Below are positions 25,424 through 35,553 of a stretch of 64,000 nucleotides of DNA, one piece after another. Position 1 is the stretch's first letter; every line of letters begins with the position of its first letter. The DNA comes from Annona cherimola (lineage: Eukaryota; Streptophyta; Magnoliopsida; Magnoliales; Annonaceae): the NCBI GenBank assembly GCA_030490835.1, contig CM059972.1, forward strand, positions 30,111,452 through 30,175,451, written 5' to 3'. Under the pieces are notes generated by a model. That model worked only from the letters and a program-made list of their open reading frames with translations. It was not told the origin of the DNA and made no database searches. A program made the translations under genes and the position numbers.

Positions 25424-25711
25424 TTGACACTTCCACCCGCCTTATCAGGGGTACATGATGTTTTTCATGTATCTACCTTGCAAAAGTACGAACCGGACCC
25501 TTCTCATATTTTGCAACCCCAGCAAATTAGTATTCAAGAAAATTTACATTATGAGGAGAAGCCTATTCGAATTATTGACAACAAGGTCAAACAGTTAAGG
25601 AATAAGTCTATTCGACTCATGAAAGTTCAATGGAGCAACCACACAGAAGATGAGGCACAGTGGGAATTAGAATCTAGTATGAAAGACAAATATCCATATC
25701 TTGAGTTCTAG
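25424..25711 (+). pseudogene. Integrase C-terminal tail with chromodomain
   Basis: It is in the same frame as the integrase, after the TGA at 25421. LSGVHDVFHVSTLQKYEPDP joins to a chromodomain-like end: RNKSIRLMKVQWSNHTEDEA, then QWELESSMKDKYPYLEF and a stop at 25709-25711. The VQWSNH..EA.WE pattern defines chromoviral integrases, where the domain is thought to steer insertion toward marked chromatin. This is the strongest evidence for the clade. The stop after PYLEF fits the family's usual end. Confidence 0.9.
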
Positions 25712-25732
25712 CTAAGTTTCGAGGACGAAACT

Positions 25733-25752
25733 TTTAATAAGGTGAGTATAAA
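25733..25752 (+). promoter_or_regulatory. Polypurine-type tract before the 3' LTR
   Basis: TTTTAATAAGGTGAGTATAA lies directly before the 3' LTR, preceded by TTTCGAGGACGAAAC. In Tekay elements this position carries AAGGGGGGGAGAA-like purines that prime plus-strand synthesis. Here the tract is impure (T at several places), which may be decay. Confidence 0.6.
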
Positions 25753-26876
25753 TGTAAACCCCTAATTTACTTTATGAATTTTAATTTACTATTAGCGTGT
25801 TAATTAAAATGCAAATTAAGATTATGTAATCTTAAAACAAAAGTAAGTGAATAAATAGGGTGATATTATTTAAATGATTGAATAATTATTTTATTATTGG
25901 ATGAAATTAATATGGGTGATTAAACCCTGAACTAAATAGAATTGAACTTGTATTATAATTTAATATGTGAAAAATATCTATCTAGATAAAAAAATAATTT
26001 TAATTATTAAATTAATTTTATGGGAATTAAATATATACAAGGTATATATATGTATTATATATGGAAAATATATATATAATAAGAAATAAAAGTATAAAAA
26101 TTTATTAGTTATATTTAAATGATAATAATATAAACACTTAAAGGAATAAATAGAGTGCAACTCACATGAACCACCCACTAAAAGAGTTTTAGCGAGGGCG
26201 TCAAGTTGTGTGCATTTTTATTAATGCTTTGCTAACGTGTTGTGTCATCTTTCCTTATGCAATAAGGAGATAAGACCGTGTTTAGTATTGAGATTTACTT
26301 GCATTTAATATGGACTTTATTAACATATGCGTTGAGAAAGGAATAACTCAATAGGAAGCTTTATTAGCATATGCGTTGAGAAAGAAATAGCTCAATAGGA
26401 AGCTTTTAAAAAGAACATGAAAAGGCATGAGTGATTTCACCATTGAGGAAAGTAGAAGTGAATCAGGAGAGTAGAACAGAATCATGCGTAGAAAGGAAGA
26501 AAAGAGATGTGGATGTCAATGGAAGTATAGGTATATAAATGCTTTTATTTATATATATGTATTTTTTTTATCTCAAGTATGGTATACGGTAAATGGAAGA
26601 GAATATATGAGAATAATATTTTATTTGGTTGGATTTTTAATGATGAAGACAAAAAAACAAAATTTATTAGATGCCTGATTGGATATTGAACGGGTTGTAA
26701 TATATATATAAATGGATGCATGATATCCGGGGGTTTCCATGCTATATACTAATTGATGTGATTTTAAATCATATGTATATATGGTATATGAAGTTTTAAT
26801 TTCAATTTTACATATATAAAAAAAAGATGAGTGGACATGCATGGAACATCCCCCCAGACTAGTTTGAAATAATAGT

Positions 26877-26924
<48 letters not shown>

Positions 26925-28610
26925 TTATCGATGCATATTTAGTTAATGATATTATTCGTTCATGTTAAAATGATTAATATTCTAACATCTAGGCATGTAT
27001 TTGTGATTACAGATATATATATATAGGAGACGGTTGTATGAATTGTATTAAGGAATATTATATGGATATTTTAACTTCGGTTGTTTAAAGTAGTCTAGCG
27101 GGTGGATTTCTAGTACTAAAGTTCTATTAAATTTAAGAGATGACCAACAGTTCGTAATAATTGTGAAATTAATGAAATTGAAATTTTGTTATTTTATGTT
27201 AGCTTGTACCGTTATTTAGGATTGAATAGATTTAATTGTATTTTCTTTAGAAGAAATTAGAAAGAGGATTTGGTTATGGATTATTTGCATAATTGTGAAT
27301 TTTGTTAAGAAAATGTGTGTATTAAACGTAGAGTTTAGACAATAAAATACAAGAAAGAAAATTTGTAGATAAGAAAAGGAATGTTTAATTAGGGTGCAAA
27401 GGTAAAATTGAGAAAAAGAATTGTAATTTATTCATGTTGTTTAACATTAATTACTATTAATTTTGGTAGTAATATTAATTGTTGTTTATACAATTAAATT
27501 ATATTAGTAAAATATTTTTAAATTATATTACTAAATTATTGCTTTATATTAAGTTGTTATTTGGTTAAACTATAAAATGTTGAGATTTATGTGTTTATAT
27601 GATAGGATTTTTGTAATATGACGAACAAGACTAAAATATAAATAACTACAAAGGAATATTAGAAAATATTACCACTTTAGAAAATTTCCTAAGAAACTAG
27701 AAGTTCTCATTATGAGATTAGGATTCACCACACAGTAATCACTAGAAAAAAAAAGTACGGTTGGCAATTAGGCTTCTATATTAACTAACATTATATGTTT
27801 TGAACCAGATCTTGCACATAAACGAGCAGAGGAAGGATAATTTGAAAGTAAAAGAGGTAAGTAGGACTTGTTTTGAACTAAATGAATTATTTTATATTTC
27901 TCGTGCATGTATGTTTTGAATGTCGATGATTTGTATCTTTCCTGAAATGATTAGATTTGATTGAGATTGATTTATTGTGATGTCGAATTTGAACTTGATT
28001 TATAAATGGTATATGTTAGCATTATATTTTGGACATATGCATGTGTGCATGGCGTGTTAACATTTCCATGAGCCATGGTTGAAGATGCCCAATGAGAAGT
28101 GTTATTTGTGATCATCGATGACGATTGGTGACATACCGCCGACTGGGGACCGGGGTATGATTAGCCATTGATGGCTGTAGGCCATGATAAACAATCGAGC
28201 CATTGTGATGTGCTATTTGGAACTACAAATGGGTTCAGTCATTTATGTTTTGGTTCTACTTACTGAGTTTGCCCGGACTCACCCTATTTTATCCTAATTT
28301 AGATGACAGGTATGCGGGTGGAGACCAATATGGGGTCGGTACACCAGATCAAACTAGGACATGATAAATCCGAATTTTAATTATTTATTTTGAGTTTTAA
28401 TAGCGATGTAAGGACAACCTAATTATCTATATATTTTATGAATTTGAGCACTTGGATGCAACTCGATTTATATGTGATGAGATAATTAATTTATATTAGT
28501 CTGTGAAACATTTGATATTATACCATAATTTATATTAAATGTGTTCTCCCCATTATCACCGATTCTGTCTTATTGGTAGCGACTGTAGACTTAGACATCG
28601 GGGCGCTACT
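25753..28610 (+). repeat. 3' LTR of the chromovirus, with internal deletion
   Basis: It starts TGTAAACCCCTAATTTAC and ends GGGGCGCTACT, where the 5' copy ends GCTACA, so the last base of CA has changed. It is 2858 bp. It lacks the Sire-like solo LTR and shows the intact pre-insertion site at about 26520. It also lacks about 350-370 bp present in the 5' LTR (the join is near 28242, CAGTCATTTATGTTTTGG). A long (TA)n run lies at 26881-26920. Confidence 0.92.
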
Positions 28611-29865
28611 TGTTAAGATACAAAATATCTTTTCTCCTTGCTTTTTAGGCAGACATCCTAACTACCAAGTCTCCCTTTGAACCTAAAATTATTTGTGTCT
28701 CGACTCTAATGTCTCTTTAGGTCTCAATAACTCATCCATGTATCGGCTTTATGACCCTAGACATTTCTGACTTCATTAGTATAAATTTTTTATATTCCAA
28801 TTATTTAAAACATAAATTGATATGTATATATTTATGATGTCAAAAATTACTTTGATTGTAAAATTACATGTTATAAATCATTTGAGAGTGAATATTAAAT
28901 GAGTAAAATTTGAAAATAAATGTATAAGAGTCATACTTCTATATAAATAAGTTACCTAAAGAATGTAACCACATCCATTTTATCTATATAACCACATCCA
29001 TTTTCTATTTATTCTACTTGATATTATTAGTTTAACGAGGAGATTAAATTTATCCAAATCAATGATACTCATTGTTACATTTCACATAATTTTCTTTCAA
29101 TTTAACAACTTCTATACTAAAAATTTCTCATTTAAAAGATTTTTAACTTCCCAAACACACCCTTAGATTGATTTATATATGCCATAAAATGTAGTAATTC
29201 TTTATACCATCATTTATACATGTAGTAATGATATTCTCTAACTATTAAAATGTTGAAAATGCAATTTTAAAATTTACGTTTTGTATCAAACATTTTATTA
29301 TGTTGAGATAAGACCCATGCATAATGATTACCAAACAAATAATGAGGTTTCCATAATAAGACAAATGAGATTACCCAAGTGAATTAGAATTTTTCATTTT
29401 GGGCGACATTCTAATGATTATATAAAATACAATTCATTCATTAGTTTCAGTATTATGTATGAAGCATGGAATTAAGAAAATTTCTCAATCAAAGATCCAT
29501 GTTGACTAAAAAATAAAAATAATTTGAGAGGAAATCTTACCCTTGTTGAAATTGTTTATTTGTTTAAAAAAAAAGCCCCCTGCCCAACCAAATTACGAAT
29601 GAAACATTTAAATATTCTAAAGTGCTTATCCCACTTAAAATATTGCTTGGATATAATGTTATACCGTTCTAATACTTATTTCAGTTGAAGAAAGTGGATT
29701 CAAAATTTATACATTTTTTGTGTATTTTTTAAAGATTCATGCCGTATAAAATTCTAATTGAAATAATATTTGATATATTGGTTAAGTAAATTGATTTTTC
29801 TATGTTACTAATGTGAGCCAGAAAAATGAAAAATGTGTTGGTCCACTTTGGTACATTTGACGCTT
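28611..29865. other. Gene-free stretch
   Basis: No gene is seen. A part copy of the Tourist-like family ends cleanly at CCCAAACACACCCTTAG (about 29150-29166). The rest is AT-rich sequence with no partner that I could find in the window. Confidence 0.5.
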
Positions 29866-31490
29866 CGAATTATTTATTTTTGTCGTCGTTATGTGCAGCG
29901 AAAATGCTTGCTGCATATGTTGCCTTTTATTGTAGTGTAACCATCTAAATTATGTAATTTTTAATGATTTGTTTTTGTAGCCTATTAAAATTTTTATCGA
30001 TTTGATAACTGCACACATAGTTAGCTAAATATTTTTAGATATATACAAATTAGATCTCATTAATTAATAGACGAAACCATTAAATTAAGCAATCCTCTAG
30101 GAATTTCAACCAAATCCAGTAATTTCATATTAAAACTTTAGCTGAACTACTCAGATATTAAATTTATAGATGAAAAACGCCAATTTAACATGCTTGAGAT
30201 ATTCCTATCGAAAAAAAAAAAAAACTTGAGATATATCTATATCCGAAAAAACCCTTCATCAAATGTCACGATTAAGTGATCTTTACATTCCACCTGCTTG
30301 CACATTACCGCATTTGTGCTAAAATGGATAAATCGAACCGTGCTATATTAATACAAATTAAATTGAGAAGCTTTAAAAGGAACATTTAGTGAAGAGAAAC
30401 ACGGTATGTTTCTATGATTGGTAGTTTCTTAATTTGCAATTATTCCTAATCGTATGAACGATATTGCTTAAAAAATGCATGTTAAAATAGTTCTAGAAAA
30501 AAAAAACTAGTTTTGGAAAATGAATTTTCCAAATAAATCTGTTTTAGAGAAATTAATTAGATGGTCCTACTCAGGTGAAGTGGTCCTTGTAATGTGAAAT
30601 CTTTCCAGAAATAAGATGCCATTGACATTGCCAAATGTACGAACCTGACAATAATATGATTGAGGAGTTGATCGCAATGACGCGGCGTGATACGTATCCA
30701 AGCAGTCAGATACATATGGCATGAAATGCATCCATATTTTTTGTCCGTTCTATACATTGATAGTCATGTGTATTTTTTTAATTTTTAATTTTTTTTTTAT
30801 TATGGATAGTCATGTAGAAGTTTCGATTCAATCGAATTGGCTCTTAGTAGAGCCCAGGAGAATTGATCCTGTTAGCCTCTTAGTAGGGCTTAAATAGGAG
30901 AATTGATTCTGTTAGTCTGGGCGAAGTAAATGTTTTTCTTAGCTTACTTTAAAAAATCTATTTACGATAATTTTTTTACTTTTTTCTTCTTCACTTATTT
31001 ATCTAAATATATTTAATATATAGACCAAGTTTTACCATTTTTAAATATGTTTATTTATTTTTTTTAGATTTTTAAACATCTATGTGTATATGTGTATTTA
31101 AAATATTTTTAAAAATCTAAAAAAAAATATATACATATATCTAAAAATGATAAAACTTGATTTATATATTAAATACATTTAGATAAACAAGTGTATGAAG
31201 AAAAAACAAAAAAAGTTATTTTAAATAGGATTTTTGAGGTGGGTTAAGTGAGAAATTTACTGAGTCCGGACTAACAGGATCATTCCTCTGAATATAGTTC
31301 GACCAATATAGTTTGGACTTTTTATACAATATAGGAGCTTGCTGTTATGAGTCTGATTTTCATTTTTTTTCTTTTTCATTTTTCTGTGGGCTTAAATGTA
31401 TGTAATTTATACATTTATTTACCATTTTAAAATTTTTCTACATATTTTTAAAACATTTTTAAAATAAAAAATTTTCGTTTGTGGACGAGT
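29866..31490. repeat. Segmental duplication unit A, middle part (matches 42910-44815)
   Basis: It is collinear with 42910-43167, 43440-43880 and 44307-44815. Shared landmarks include GCAGCGAAAATGCT, TCACGATTAAGTGATCTTT and CAATGACGCGGCGTGATACG. The other copy shows an empty site for the insertion at about 30850-31305. This copy shows empty sites for those at 43168-43440 and about 43880-44306. The short minus ORF at 30557 is also present at 44232, but only because the DNA is duplicated. It has no domain. Confidence 0.8.
30850..31305. mobile_element. Mutator-like MITE with palindromic core
   Basis: Inverted ends: GAGAATTGATTCTGTTAGTC (about 30898) and, inverted from the right, GAGGAATGATCCTGTTAGTC (about 31265-31290). 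A partial extra left end lies at 30850-30880. The inside is the widespread AT palindrome (AAGTTTTACCATTTTTAAAT / AAAATGATAAAACTTG). The duplicate at 44590-44610 has GGGCCTAAATATAGTTCG uninterrupted, so this is an insertion. The target repeat looks like about 9 bp, but imperfect (CTTAAATAG / TGAATATAG). Confidence 0.65.
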
Positions 31491-31499
31491 GATATGAAT

Positions 31500-33780
31500 G
31501 AAATATTTGGATTATTTACTAAAGTAAAAAAGGTGTGATGATCTCTAAAAATGGTAAAAGTTAATACACATATTAAATACACTTAGATTAATAATTATGT
31601 GAAAAAATTTAAAAAAATAAAAAAATTAGTTAAATACACCCGGTGCACTAAAGTTAAGTGCACTCAGATGTATATAATAATATCCATGTAAAAAATTTTG
31701 GATCAAAACTTTTCACTATTCGTAACTATGTTATTTTTAAATTATTTTTATATCTTCCTATAAAAATACTATACTTTTTAATTATTTCTATACAACTATT
31801 TTTACAATAAACCAATTTATTTTAATTTTATTCTCATTACTATCCACCATTGTTCTTATCATATCACGTTATTTTCTTTTATTTTAAAAATTTTCACACC
31901 GAAAACTTTTTATCAAAAGTTTTGTCTCCAAACTCACCATAAACAAGATTATAGTTGGGGGCCTTATCATTTCAAATCGACCTGTAATGAAGCCAGTTTA
32001 AAAATATATTTTTTGTTTTAAAATTTTTTAAAATAAGGATGTATTTGTATACATCTAAAATATTTTGAATAATAAATTTTCAATTTAAACTTTTTATTCC
32101 CCGTGACTATCTTATTTTTTAATTATTTCTTCACATCTTCGTATACGACCTTCTTAATTTTCAATTATTTCTCACAATTATCCATAAAACTAACCTTTTT
32201 TAATGTTATCCTTTTTATTTCTCATCATTACTCTTGTTATATTACATCATTTTTCTCATTTCTAAGACTTTTAAGCAAAAATTTTTTCTAAAAGTTTTTT
32301 TCACTTTTGTACACACTCCTAAATTGTTAATTTAGTTATATTTAATTTATAAACCTAATTTTTCTATTTTTGAAGATATGTATTTATTTATTTGATATTT
32401 TTAAATACACGGGTATTTTAGTCATTTTAAATTATTGACACATGACTAAAATATTTCTATATTTAAAAATCCAAAATAAATATATACGCAACTTCAGAAA
32501 TGGCAAAATTTGATTTATAAATTAAATATACTTAGTTAACAGTTTTATAAAATGTAAAAAAATAAAAAAAATTATTTTTTGAACTAGTCTGAAATGATTA
32601 TTTCCCAATAAATTGCTAGTATACTAGTTAATCCGATTTTTACTAACGGTTAAATTGGTTCAAATAAAATAAACTTTAGACGAGTTTGATTCTGACAATA
32701 TACGCTTGAACTACACTAGCTATGAAATTATGTGCACAAGTTATATATTTCTTATCTCCACGCAATGCAGTTGAGTCATACTAAATCACTTTGATCATTT
32801 TCTTTCTGAGTTTCTGATGTATAATTAAGAAATCTGACCACGTTTTGGGTCAACCTATCTTCGATATATTAGTCAAACTTAATCAGTTTGGTGTTGCTCT
32901 TTTTAAGTTTCTGATAGGTAATTAAGAGAACCAAACTCATTTACTTAGTCAACTCGTCTTTACCAAATAAGTTAAAATTTAGTTAGCCCGATCTCACTTT
33001 TGCTTAGTTTCTCATAAATAATTGAAAAATTAAATCCAATTTACCATATATGTCAACCTATCTTGCTAGCTAAGTTATCAAATTTAATCAACTTGATTCT
33101 ATTTTTCTAAGTTTCTCATGAGCAACGGAGACAATTGAATCTCACTTAGTGGGTCAATCCATCTTAGTCATATAAATTAAATCTAGCTTGTTTAGTCTCA
33201 CTTTTTTTATACTTCCCACGAGCATTGAGATATTTAAGTCTAACTTATTAAGGGTGTATTTAAGAATTGATAAAAATTTTGAATGAAAATTTTTTTGTGT
33301 AAAAGTTTTTAAATTAATAAAAAATAATGTAATATGATATGAGTAATGATGTAGAATAAAGAGAATAAAGTTAAAGTAGATAAGTTACTTATATAGGTAG
33401 TTGAGTAGAAACGATTGAAAAGTAGAGTAGTTGTATAGGAAAATGTAAAGAAAAATTAAAAAATAAAGTAATTATAAAGAGTAAAAAGTTTTAGTTTAAA
33501 AATTTACATACCTAAGTTAACTCGTTTTTGTCAAAGTTCCTAAATTCAGCCAACCTAATCTTATTTAGATACATTATCAAGCATAGCCAATCCGATCTTA
33601 TTTTTTCTAAGTTTCTCATAAACAATCATAAATGAGTCTCATTTATAACTTAACTCATCTTGGTTAGATAAGTCAAACTTAGCTAGTCTTTATTTTTAAA
33701 AAAATAAAATTTCTTATGAGCAATTGAGAGAGTCAAATCTAACTTACTAAGTCAACATTCTTGCTAACTAAGCACCATCG
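31500..33780. repeat. Dispersed block with about 100-bp minisatellite, copy 2 (unit A)
   Basis: It matches 46796-48175 with 51319-51811 in unit B, and from 31910 also 10140-11543. It holds Tourist-like MITEs (about 31680-31935, 32065-32325), a palindromic MITE core (about 32330-32600) and the minisatellite from about 32810. The array resumes at about 33525-33770 after a reverse Tourist-like MITE (about 33245-33510), giving about eight units here, the longest of the three copies. There are no genes. Confidence 0.75.
33245..33510 (-). mobile_element. Tourist-like MITE, reverse copy, inside the minisatellite
   Basis: GGGTGTATTTAAGAATTG at the left end reads as the inverted right end of the family, after TTAA. 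The body (GTAATATGATATGAGTAATG, GAAAAGTAGAGTAGTTGTAT) is the reverse complement of the other copies. Minisatellite units are on both sides, so it inserted into the array. Confidence 0.65.
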
Positions 33781-34627
33781 CCGATCGTGACCCCCCGCTA
33801 GCGAGTCTTCTCCAGCAAGCACTATTGCCACAGAACTTACCTAGCCACTAGAGGCTAATAAGAAAATCACAAGAACCAACTATCACACCAATTCCTGTAG
33901 TAAAAATAAAAAAAAAACACTACCACACCAAGAAAAATCCTACGTAAAATTCTAACAGCACCTAAATCAGTAATTTTCAAAGCCGCCAGTGCCAAGAAAA
34001 ATCCTGGCCCTTGAATCTTGCGGACAGGGTAATGCTTGCAGATATGACTGCAGAGAATGGATCTGTGTAACATTTTTTAAGATTTTAATTTAAAAGTATT
34101 TTAAGCGGTTCCAAATGCTAGGTGACAGGAGGAGCATGTGTGATCAGTGTTGAAAGAGGTACGAAGGACATTAACAATAGTTTCTTACGCCACAGCGGAA
34201 AAGAGGAGCGGTGGATATGCTTGCAATTTGTGTCAATTTTTTTTTTGACAGGAGCTATTTGCCTATTTCTGGTGAGTTACAACAAAGATGTGGGTATATT
34301 TGTTAATTATTCAATTTAAAATAACTAAAATACCTATATGTTTAAAAATACAAAATAAATATATATACATTTTCAAAAATGATAAAAAATTTAGTTCTAT
34401 ACTAAAAACACATATATTAAATTTTGTATAAAAATAAAAAAATAGATTTTGGGTCAGCCATTTTCGACCAGCGGGAAATGATCGCCCCCACTAGCGAGTT
34501 TAAAGTTCGAATCATTTAGAATGATACCTTTTCGTCACAATAAACTAATTATGTTTATGAGTTTTTGTTAGGATCTAAATATATTTTCTTCATTTGTGCT
34601 CACATATAAAAATACATGAAAAATTCA
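33781..34627. other. Gene-free stretch
   Basis: No gene is supportable. The short ORFs at 33867 (minus) and 34122 (plus) have no recognisable domain and end in poly-A/T tracts. About 34310-34480 is a palindromic MITE core with the end GACCAGCGGGAAATGATCGC. Confidence 0.45.
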
Positions 34628-35054
34628 AGGCAAATTCCATATATACCTATGAATTTTAACCCTAATTCTATTTATATCTACAAATGTTCAAAAATTCATA
34701 ATATACTAACATATTTTACCTAAACTTTCACTTATGCCCACACTGTTACAAATTCATTAATTTTTATATTTAAAAATCACATTCGAATTAATTTTTAGTA
34801 CTTTTATAACTATAAAATCATATATTATTTAAATACAAATTTTTAGTTTTGAACAAATGAACCTAAAATTATATTACGATTCGGGCATTTTCGGTATTTT
34901 AAAGGGGTGTTAATGGTCCCTTTAACGGATTTCTCATGGTACGGGTATAAGTAGAATTTTAGACAAAATATGCGAGTATATTATGAATTTTTGAAAATTC
35001 GATGGTGTATGTAGAATTAAAGGTAAAATTCGTGAATATATGTGGCATTTGCCT
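34628..35054. mobile_element. Foldback MITE, about 427 bp
   Basis: The left arm AGGCAAATTCCATATATACC...AAAATTCATAATATACT pairs with the inverted right arm AGGCAAATGCCACATATATT...AAAATTCATAATATACT over roughly 110 bases with mismatches. The ends are AGGCAAAT / ATTTGCCT. No coding capacity. If transcribed it would form a long hairpin. Confidence 0.75.
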
Positions 35055-35077
35055 AAAAATTAACTATATAAAATTTA

Positions 35078-35335
35078 AGGAGTGTTTAGATGCCACTCAA
35101 ACATTCAACTCTCCACGATTATCTTATTTTTAATAATTTATTTATATCTTCTTGTACAACTATCTTAACTTTCAATCAATTTTACACAACTATCTATACA
35201 ATTAAATTATTTATTTTAACTTTATTCTTTTTATTCCTCACTATTGTCCATATCATATTATATTTTCTTCCATTTAAAAAAAATTATAGTAAAAATTTTC
35301 TTTAAAAAAATTATCACTTCCGAAACATGCTCTTA
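35078..35335. mobile_element. Tourist-like MITE copy upstream of the P450
   Basis: It runs from AAGGAGTGTTTAGATGCC to CACTTCCGAAACATGCTCTT with the family's body phrases. It ends about 220 bp before the P450 ATG, so it could lie in that gene's promoter region. Confidence 0.55.
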
Positions 35336-35553
35336 ATATGAAAACGGGACTCATGCGTGTATTGAAAATAAAATTAATAGAGTTCAGCTGTACCCGTGTA
35401 TCGCGTGGTCGGCTCTCGGCACACGCGATCGGAATGATTTTTTTTTTTTTTTTTTGTCCTCATAGGAACGCTGGTTTTAACAGAAGAACCCCCTTCTCCA
35501 CTCAACACAGCAGAGGTTCTGAATTCTCTCTCACACTCAACAGGCCAGCACTC

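Larger units (their letters stand above)
12328..28610 (+). mobile_element. Ty3/gypsy chromovirus (Tekay type), nested and decayed
   Basis: A full-length LTR retrotransposon with 5' LTR 12328-17156 and 3' LTR 25753-28610. The primer site TGGTATCAGAGC follows the 5' LTR. The order is gag, protease, RT, RNase H, integrase and a C-terminal chromodomain, so it belongs to the chromoviruses. The chromodomain and the CGAGGACGAA...AAGGTGAG block before the 3' LTR are typical of the Tekay/Del clade. Two later solo LTRs interrupt it: 13103-14723 in the 5' LTR and 20377-23758 in pol. The coding region is broken by eight in-frame stops and at least two frameshifts, so it is dead on its own. The flanks TGTTT (left) and TGTTA (right, 28611-28615) match in four of five bases. 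Confidence 0.93.

Noticed and set aside
35338..35553. Upstream extension of the P450 frame from 35338
   Set aside because: It crosses a 20-base T run and adds residues unlike any P450 before the clear anchor at MELSLIL.
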